Origin: Laccaria trichodermophora
Taxonomy: Eukaryota; Basidiomycota; Agaricomycetes; Agaricales; Hydnangiaceae
Assembly (NCBI GenBank): GCA_018417955.1
Contig: JACTVC010000004.1
Location: forward strand, 930,001 to 994,000
Reading direction: 5' to 3'
Length of the DNA: 64,000 nucleotides
Shown here in pieces: positions 56,356 through 64,000 of the stretch (position 1 is the first letter of the stretch; every line of letters begins with the position of its first letter). Below the pieces are notes generated by a model. It worked only from the letters and a program-made list of their open reading frames with translations. It had not been told where the DNA came from and ran no database searches. The position numbers and the translations under genes are program-made.

Positions 56356-59300
56356 CTAATCCTTGTCATCAGAGTCCTCACCGATGAAAAGGTCATCCCA
56401 ACCACTAGGATCCTCATCCTCCCACTCAGGATCACTATCATCCTCCACAACACCCTCCAACTCATCCTCGAGGATTGACGAAGGCTGTGGTTCACGAAAT
56501 ATCAGATCTGTGTGGAGAAGACATTTTAGAAATTGGAGAGCCTCCACAATATCGCCTTGTAACCGATTGCGACGTTTGCTTATTGTAATGCCAGCTGACG
56601 AAAATGCTCTCTCACTTGATACCGAAGATCCCATGATTGACAGGTAATCTTTTGCGAGAGAGGCCCAGACAGGAAAATGAGACGAATTGATCTAAAATGA
56701 AGGACGGTTCAACAAACGTCATCAAATTATGAAATAAGATATCATACCCCCCACCACTTTGTGATGCTCATTCCATTCGGAACTTCGTCAACACCATCTA
56801 AATATGCCCTGAATTTGTGTAGCCACGGCTTCTGGCTCTCAGGTGTGAGTGAAGGAGCTGCAGATGGCGCATCCATCTCCTCATCACTCGAATCCTGGGC
56901 CAAGAGACAGGAAAGCTTTTTACTTCCTTGTTTTACTGTAACTGTTGGGGCTCCACCTTCGCCATACAACTCAGTGTAACGTTCTTTGAACTATGAAGAT
57001 TGAATAAAAGTTGACCTGAGAAAAAACATCACATACAATAGTTTCCACAGATTTCAAGACCTCTGATTGAAGATCTTCATTCCAATGTTTCTTGAAATGA
57101 TTCATCTTCGTGTCGGGATCAAGTACTATGAAACAGATCAGTTAAAATCAATATACCAACAGTGAAATGGTTACTTACACATAACAAAGGTGTATGCGTG
57201 CATTGTAGCTGTCTTTTCATAATATTCTTCAACCTTCTTCATGGCGGCATCCAAGGCATCTGAGAACATATTAAATTTCGCGCTTTTCGAACGTTTCTTC
57301 CATGCTGTATGTAACGCTTTGAGAGCTGGGATACTGGTGTGAAGGCTGGGCTTGCTATCATATGAGAAAGCTTGTTGTGCATCGTCTGCATGCTAGTATA
57401 GTGTTAATGATGTAAAGGTAGATGTATACAACAGATTTGAAGACGTACCTGAAGTAATTTCATCATCAACTCAACCCGATTCCATTCGTTGTCAGACAGA
57501 GCAAGGGCTTGAAGCTTTCAGCACTTCTCTTGGTCTGTTGCCTCCCTTGCAATGTCAAAGAGAAACTGTGCAATGAACTGGTGACAATAGACAATTAGAG
57601 GAAAAACAAGCGAGCATGGATGTGGCAGACCTCCTTGAGTTTTAGCGCTCAGGCAAGCATGTTGTATGTAGATGACCAGCGAACCTTCATGTCAAGAAGA
57701 AGCGTTAATGCTTGCTTTGCTCCTGCTAACGTTTGGATACTCAAGAGACGTTCCTTGCGCTTTGCTGACGAACGAGCCTCAGAAATGAAACAGTCAGTAC
57801 ATAAACAGGAAGTTGAACCGGCAGATGCTCACTTTAACAACGATGGCACGAATTAATCCAATCTCATCTCTAAGATATCCATCAACTTCTGGCTCATGTT
57901 CTGTTGGATTAGCCGGATTATAGTGCTTCGCCGAACTATGTGCAGCCAGTAAGGCTTGTGTTGCAAGATTGATGACGTGGGCCAGACACCTAGGCACGTA
58001 AGGTGATGAGTGACACATTGTGCGAATGAAATAGCGCTTACTGGATATGAAACACTTCATGGTCCCATGCTTTCAACCCTTTGCGTAAACTCAACGCATT
58101 GAGAATACACCCAAAGTGGCAGAGCATGGTAAGATTATTTGACGCATTGTCGCATGTTATCCAGCCGACCTGATATCAATAACAAATAATGAGATCGGAT
58201 CTGACAAGATTGATGATAGACATGCACCTTGTGAGCGAAACGGAGACGCTTGACAATTTTGAACAGGGCGCGACCAAGCCTGATGCCATCGTGTGCAGAG
58301 TTCATCTGCGTGAAGCCCAACAATGCGCTACGATCCTCCCAAACACCTGGGGAAACCTCCTCTGTCCAATGGCCAGTGACAGCAAAATAAGCGTCTTGAT
58401 TTCCTGCTTGCCATGCGTCGCATGTAAGGCTTATTAGGCCAGTCTTGTCACTCTAAAAGACATCATCAGTAAAGCGGAAATGATAAATGTAGGGTAGAAG
58501 TCTCACTGTGATTTTCATGCGCAAGTTATCGAGGTTTTTTTTGAATAGCTTGATGATGTGTTTGCGGGTAGCCTTGTGAGTGGGAATCTTGATGCCTTTG
58601 GTAGCGCGAGCTGCAACGTCAATCATTGATTTGAAATGTGGATGGTCGAGCGCTTGGATCGGCTAAACATTCGAGTTGTCATCGACTTCAAAAAACACAG
58701 AAAAAATAAAAATAAACATACCTGATCAGTCGCGATAAGCCACTCAATTGCTGCCTCCCGGAAAAGCGCATCGGAGTAAGGGACGAAGGTTTCTTTGGGC
58801 CGTTCTTTGAGATGTGGGTCGAGCGTTGACTGTTTCGAGCCGTTCTCTGCTGCTTTGGCAATGTTTCGTGCCTTGACCATCTTGGGGAGCTTCGACTCAA
58901 AACCATTCTTCTCGCACCAGGTATTGTACTTGGCCTTCATGCATCAAGTCAGTAAAAAGTTTGAGATAAGTTGGATACACTTACGAGGTGATGGGACTCA
59001 ATGTGCTGACGGAGCGTCGTCGCCTCAGACACAATGGTTTGGGTAGAACCTTTGGCCCTGTGATAACCAATTGAGAAGAAAGAAAACTGATGAAATTTAA
59101 GACTTACTTGCAAATTATGCAGGCCCGTCTTGGCTTCCCAGCAATCTTCACAGGTGGATGAAAAAAAGCGTCGACATCTTTGGTTTTGTCCTTGATTGAG
59201 ACAGTGGGTGCCTCGGGCTCAGAGTGCTCAGACTCCAATGGCTCGTTTGCATGGTGAGCATTGGAAAGCGATGCTACAACGTCGTAGATAAAGACTGATG

Positions 59301-59684
59301 AGAATCAAAGTGGAAAACAAACATACTTGGTGCAGTAACCTCTTCTATTTCCCTGTCTGAGACTATGACCCTAGACTGTTTGGAGGACGACGCTACCCAA
59401 AGAAATTAAGCAGAAAAATTCAATGGGTAAAATCAGGGTACATTACCTTTTGGGACGGGGTTGGACTCTTCATCATTCACCTCTTCAACAGTGGCCTGTT
59501 TGCATTTGGATGATGTGGCGGTTGCCAAGACAGTTTTAGAAGCTGCGGCGGAGATAGCACTGTCGCGGACGCGTTGGTGAGACTGTAACTCCAGTCTAAA
59601 TTTACCGCTGTTGGAAGCATCTGTCAGTTTTGCCAATGGTTTTGGCACTTTCCTCGTCTCATGGTCCGGTCCGGCGTTTGACAT
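56356..59684 (-). pseudogene. hAT transposase with two in-frame TGA codons
   Basis: A multi-exon gene, ATG at 59684 (MSNAGPDHETRKVPKPL) to stop at 56356. Order: a BED-type zinc finger (CIIC near 59105, then LRQHIESHH near 59000); the RNase H-like core with SLTCDAWQAGNQDAYFAVTG (first Asp), GWITCDNASNN (second Asp) and CLAHVINLATQALL; and the C-terminal dimerisation domain with the third acidic residue in SSVSSERAFSSAGITISKRR then ALQFLKCLLH, followed by an acidic tail. Two TGA codons interrupt it, in MLA-TGA-ALKLKE (about 57645) and EKC-TGA-KLQALAL (about 57520); both sit where CGA is expected. Otherwise the reading frames look complete, so the element probably lost activity recently. Confidence 0.85.
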
Positions 59685-60094
59685 GGTGAGAGTGGATGAG
59701 AAAAGTGGGCAATGTTCTGGCATGCTTAAGGCGTAAACTTAAAAGTTTTGGACTATACAGTCTATGATATCTTTAAACTCAGCTGGGGCTCAGGCCAGCG
59801 GCTTGGGCTTTCAGAAATTTCAAGCCAGGCCAAAAGCCGTCCAAGCCAATCTTTTTGGCCTGGCTTGGCCCGGCTTTCTTTGGCCCAGCTTGGCTTGGCC
59901 TGGGGCTCCAAGCCAGAGCTGGCACATCACTACATGTGTCACGAGTTTAGACTTGGCTCCCCAGCACTCATCAATATCTGGGGGTCTTTGTTCTTAGAGA
60001 GGTATGTTTAGGCAATTTATAGAGTGGGTCCCGGTCAGTGAAGGAAAGATAGATTTTTTGTCATTTGGACAGCATTAGGAAGCCTCAGATCTAT

Positions 60095-62990
60095 CTGACG
60101 AGCTTTAGACACATGCCTACAGCACGGCGCTTGCTGGCGCTCGGCAGTTCCTTCAGCATGGGTCACAGCTTGCTGGGGGCAAGTGCCAGAGGAAGCTGAC
60201 AAAGCTTGGTCATTGCTGAGTCAGCTGAGTCAGCCTTAGTCAGCCATCAAAAAGGCTAAAAAGATTGTGCGGTTCTATATAGACAAGCTTTAGACCTGCA
60301 CCTACAGCACAGCACTCACTAACGCTCGGCCGTGCCTCTGGTGCTGGTCACAGCTTGCCGGGGGCACGCCCCCTGGACCCCCCAGTACACATGTTTAATC
60401 CCAGTTTTGGTACACATTTTTTATCCCAGTTCATGTTTAATCCCACTTCTGGTACACATATTTAATCCCACTTTTAGTACACATAGTTAGACTTAAACCT
60501 GGACTTATAGTACAGCACTCACTTTGCTCAGTCGTGCCTTGCTGGGGGCAAGCTATCCCCCCAGCACATGTGTTTGTTTCCAGTTCTGGTACACATCTCT
60601 AATCCCTGTTTTGATACTTACACTTTCATTTGAATTTTCAAAGATACACTTAAACCTGCAGTGGCACTCGTTGTGCTTGGCCAGCTTGCCAGAGGCAAGC
60701 CCTTGGACTATCTGATACAGATTTAACAGTTGTGGTGTACATGTTTCTCAAAGTTACACTTTCTGCACCTATGGTGTGGACCCCCAGTACACATGTTTAA
60801 TTCCATTTTTGGTACACATCTTTTATCCCAGTTCCAGTGCACATGTTTAATCCCACTTCTGGTACACATATTTGATCTCCATTCTGATACACATTCTTTA
60901 TCCCAGATCTGGTGTATACCTTTCATCTGAATCATCAATGTTAAGCTTAGACCTGGACACAGCACTTGCTTCACTTGGCCATGCCTGCCAGAGGCAAGCT
61001 GTCCCCCCAGTACATATTTTAATTCCAGTTCCAGTGCACATTTTCAATCTCTGTTTTGGTACTTACATCTTATTAAATTTAAAAAATTTAAATTATGCTC
61101 TGACCTGCACCTATGGTTTGGCACTCACTGCACTTGGCCAGCTTGCCAAAGGAAGGACCCTTGGACTATCTCATAAAAATCTGATAGCTGTGGTGTACAT
61201 GTTTCTCAAACTTATACTAATTCCTGTTTTGGTACTTACACTTTATTTAAATTCACTTTAACCTGCAGTGGCAATGGCTGCACTTGGCCAGCTTGTCAGG
61301 GCAAGCCCCCTGGCCCTTCCAGTGTATATGTTCAGTCCCAGTTCTGGCACACACATTTTATCTTAATCATCAAAGTTAAACTGCCCTCATTCAAAAAAGT
61401 GAAAATACACTGACAGAGACCCCCACACAGGTGTGGAGAGTGAAAATATAGTGCCAAAAAGCGAAATTGAGTGTTTGGAAGGTGATATGGGGGCAAGAAA
61501 CACCAATGCAACGTGTTGTGGTGGGGGAAATTTTTAACATGTCCTGCCCATGTGGTGTTTGTACTTGCTGTTCTCGGCAACTGCCATTCCCGGCAAATGC
61601 CACTGACATGGCTCAGTAAAAGACGGAATGGTTGCTTAATAATTATATTAGCTAATCTTACAAATCTTAGCCAAGTGAACCATTGTGCCTTTATATATAA
61701 GATAAGATGACTATACAATATGTAAAATAATTTAGCCTACCTTCCAATGTCACAACAAAAATGGCACTGACCTTAAATCCCTAAGCATTAGACCCACACC
61801 TATGGCATGGTGCTTGCTAATGCTTGGCCATGCCTCTGGTGCAGGTCACAGCTTGCTGAGGGCATGCCCCCTGGACCCCCCAGTACACATGCTCAATCCC
61901 AATTCTAATGGACATGTTCAATTGTAGCATGTTCTTGGTAGTGTGTTCTTTGTTGCATGTTCTCAGTTAGAATTAGGGAATGCCTGAATTCCCCATTCAG
62001 GGAGTGTGTTAGGATATATATATCCTCTTTTTTATCCCAGTTCTCCAATGTTACACTTGGACCTGAACTTATGGCACAGCACGCACTTCACTTGGCCATG
62101 CCTTGCCCAGGGGAAAGCTTACCACACTTTGCCAGCTTGCCAGATGAAAGCCCTCTGAATCTCCCACCCAACACATGTTCACTCCCAGTTCTGGCACACA
62201 TCTTCCATTCAAATCATCAAAGTTACATTTTGATCCACCCCTACATGGAGCTACATGCCATACTGTAACTGTAGCCAGCCATAGAAATCTAGCTATTATT
62301 TATTGGCCTAACCCTCTTACATTTCAAAAAGGAAGAACTGCCCATATTTATACTGTGCAAAAGAAGCAAAATATTGATAGCAGCCGGCATACATGTATAT
62401 GGAAAGGTCCTTAATCCTCCAATTTTTTTCCAAATCACAAAAGAAGAAGCAGGATAGTATCCACCCACACAAAGCATAGAAAAATACAAATGAGAAGAGA
62501 AAGGTTGGAGAAAGGTCAAAAAGAACTGGATTAACTGGATTAACAGGATAGCATCAGACAAAACAGGTGAACAATAAGCAAAAAGAGAAACATATATATA
62601 TACTGACAGGGCTTCACACAGGTGTAGAGGGAAGTGGAGGTTGAAAATGATGGGAAAAAAGTGAAATTGAGGCTGCTGAAGGAGCTGTACCCACAAAAAA
62701 GCATGACAATTATTGAACACAGCACTTAAATATTACAGAATCTAGTTATAAGGTCTGGTGGGACAGCCTGTGGCCAGAGTTCCCAGCAAATGCCTCAGTA
62801 TAAACAGAATGGTTGCTTAGTCATTATATTAGCTAATCTTACAAATCTTAGCTAAGCGGACCATTGTGCCTTTATATATACAAGCTTTAGACCCATGCCT
62901 ACGGCACGGCACTTGCTGGCGCTCGGCCGTTCCTCCAGCACTGGTCACAGCTTGCCAGGGGCAAGCCCCCTGGACCCCCTGGTACGCATG
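60095..62990. repeat. Degenerate repeat array
   Basis: A recurring unit reads approximately: (t)tagacc(t/c)(g/a)caccta(c/t)(g/a)gca..gca-ct(c/t)(g/a)ct..(c/t)gctcggcc, then cagcttgcc(a/g)gggg, then ccctgga(c)cccccagtacacatg and tttaatcccagttctggtaca. Copies or parts occur near 60105, 60290, 60490, 60650, 60780, 60955, 61100, 61260, 61790, 62050 and 62885. A longer pair also exists: 61390-61710 and 62600-62885 share acacaggtgt..ag and ttatattagctaatcttacaaatctta plus accattgtgcctttatatata. No gene is supported in this region. Confidence 0.65.
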
Positions 62991-63159
62991 TCTAATCCTA
63001 GTTCTGGTACACACATACTTTATCCAAAGTTACCAACATGTAATTATAAGCATAAGCCCACACTTAAAATAGAAACTACTTGTTGAAGAATCAAAGACAC
63101 ATTGATGAAATTGACAACAGCTATAAATAACTAAATAAAAAAATACAAAATAGAACACA

Positions 63160-63830
63160 TGAGCAGACAGACATATTGGGATGAGGAGAAAGGGCCTCAT
63201 AATGGTGTGGTCGTGGTGGTTGTGTGGTTGTCGCATCGTTGTGGCACCATCACGTGTCGTCATCGTCACATCGTGGTGTCGTCGTCGCGTCACTGTGGTG
63301 TCCATCCCGTTGTAGTCTGTGGATATGGTTGTATGGTGTTGTCGTGCCATGGTTGTTGCATAGTCGTCTTGTCATTTTGTTGTCGGTCGTCGGTCATGAT
63401 CAGTTGTAGTCGGTTGTCGCTGGGGAGGGGTATTGTGGCTGTGGCCTGTCATTTGTCTGGTGAGGTGTTATTTGGGTGGGCAAGGGATGAGGTGGGATGG
63501 GACTTACTACCTTGTTGTATGTAGCCATGGGTTTGCATCTTATGGTTGCCACCTCGCCAACACGACGTAGTGCCTGCATCTGCGTCGTTGTTGGGGTGCG
63601 CAGTGGTGGTTGGAGCAGGCATCGTCGTCCCATGTCCTCATGATGTCGTTATGCCATGTTGTCACCGTGGGGTCGGTCCTCATCATCCCCATTTCCTTGT
63701 TTGTTGTCGTCCTGTCGTTTTCCTGTGTCTCAGCGAGGTGGGTTGGGATGGACATGGGATGGGGGGTACTCACTGTGTCCTCGTAACATTGTTGTCCTGT
63801 GTCCTAAAGTAAACAACGACGAAGGTGGTT
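63160..63830. repeat. GT/GTC-rich low-complexity DNA
   Basis: Irregular runs of gtggt, gtcgt and catcgt words (63200-63420, 63560-63720). They create open frames with Val/Cys runs on one strand and Thr/His/Asp runs on the other; these are compositional artefacts. No gene supported to the right edge. Confidence 0.55.
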
Positions 63831-64000
63831 CTTTGTTTGGTTGCCATGTCGCTGTCGGCAATGTGGCACCTGCATTTCGTATTAGAGAGGTGAGTAGTAG
63901 TAGAGGGGAGCATGCTCACCTGCACCCATTGCCGCCCTGGTCCGTTTGTGGGTGCTGGCCATCGTGGTTCGTCTGTGTTTGTGGCCGGTCGCCTTCATTT

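Larger units (their letters stand above)
55544..59932. mobile_element. Full-length hAT transposon (4.4 kb)
   Basis: Terminal inverted repeats TAGTGATGTGCC(G/A)GCT fit the hAT consensus YARNG. A perfect 8-bp duplication CATGTGTC lies at 55536-55543 and 59933-59940. Both ends carry dense subterminal repeats of ggcttgg/ccaagcc (55555-55690 and 59780-59920), typical transposase-binding arrays. The element contains one minus-strand transposase gene. Its TIR differs from the CAAGGGGGT family, so it is not their obvious master. Confidence 0.93.

Noticed and set aside
55544..59932. The full-length hAT as the master of the CAAGGGGGT MITEs
   Set aside because: Its ends read TAGTGATGTGCC and its subterminal repeats differ, so cross-mobilisation is not supported by sequence.
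63159..63812. Frames with Val/Cys-rich or Thr/His-rich proteins
   Set aside because: Produced by GTG/GTC simple sequence; no start context or domain.

Overview
The window looks like an accessory, repeat-rich region of a filamentous basidiomycete (Agaricomycetes-type) nuclear genome. Genes are split by many short introns (about 50-70 bp, GT-AG). The families are typical mushroom ones: NACHT NTPases that begin with an 'SKNVVVSGG' exon, a CAP10/GT90 glycosyltransferase, an F-box-like protein, a serine-rich bZIP factor and an LCB3-type phosphatase. There is no bacterial-style gene organisation. All names were made by reading motifs; no database search was run.

Layout. 1-5.5 kb: exon 1 of a NACHT gene that runs off the left edge, a three-level transposon nest (276-2438), two decayed copies of one gene, and a truncated hAT element carrying a MITE. 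5.5-11.6 kb: a 6.1-kb insertion bounded by ACTTAT, carrying an intact Crypton-like tyrosine recombinase gene (775 aa) and an FG-repeat nucleoporin-like remnant. 11.6-28.9 kb: two tandem copies of a [NACHT + SNF2/RING helicase] block, all on the minus strand. In the left block both genes are broken; in the right block both look intact. A hAT MITE (19230-19889) sits in the spacer. 28.9-32.3 kb: a decayed SDR-like fragment and an intact thiol/thiopurine-type methyltransferase. 32.4-35.2 kb: a fourth NACHT gene, inverted and intact (826 aa), followed by a long-TIR MITE.

36-52.5 kb is the ordinary part: a bZIP factor, a hypothetical S/R-rich protein, an F-box-like protein, a sphingoid base phosphate phosphatase and a GT90 glycosyltransferase. 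52.8-64 kb is repeats: two more hAT MITEs with perfect 8-bp duplications, tRNA-derived SINE-like copies, a full-length hAT transposon (55544-59932) whose transposase has two TGA stops, a degenerate repeat array and a GT-rich low-complexity tract.

How it fits together: the left half reads as an expanding NLR-like (NACHT) cluster that grows by segmental duplication, decays partly through CGA-to-TGA nonsense changes, and is repeatedly hit by DNA transposons. Because paralogous blocks exist, several insertions can be checked against an empty site inside the same window. The most notable object is the 6.1-kb tyrosine-recombinase-bearing insertion.
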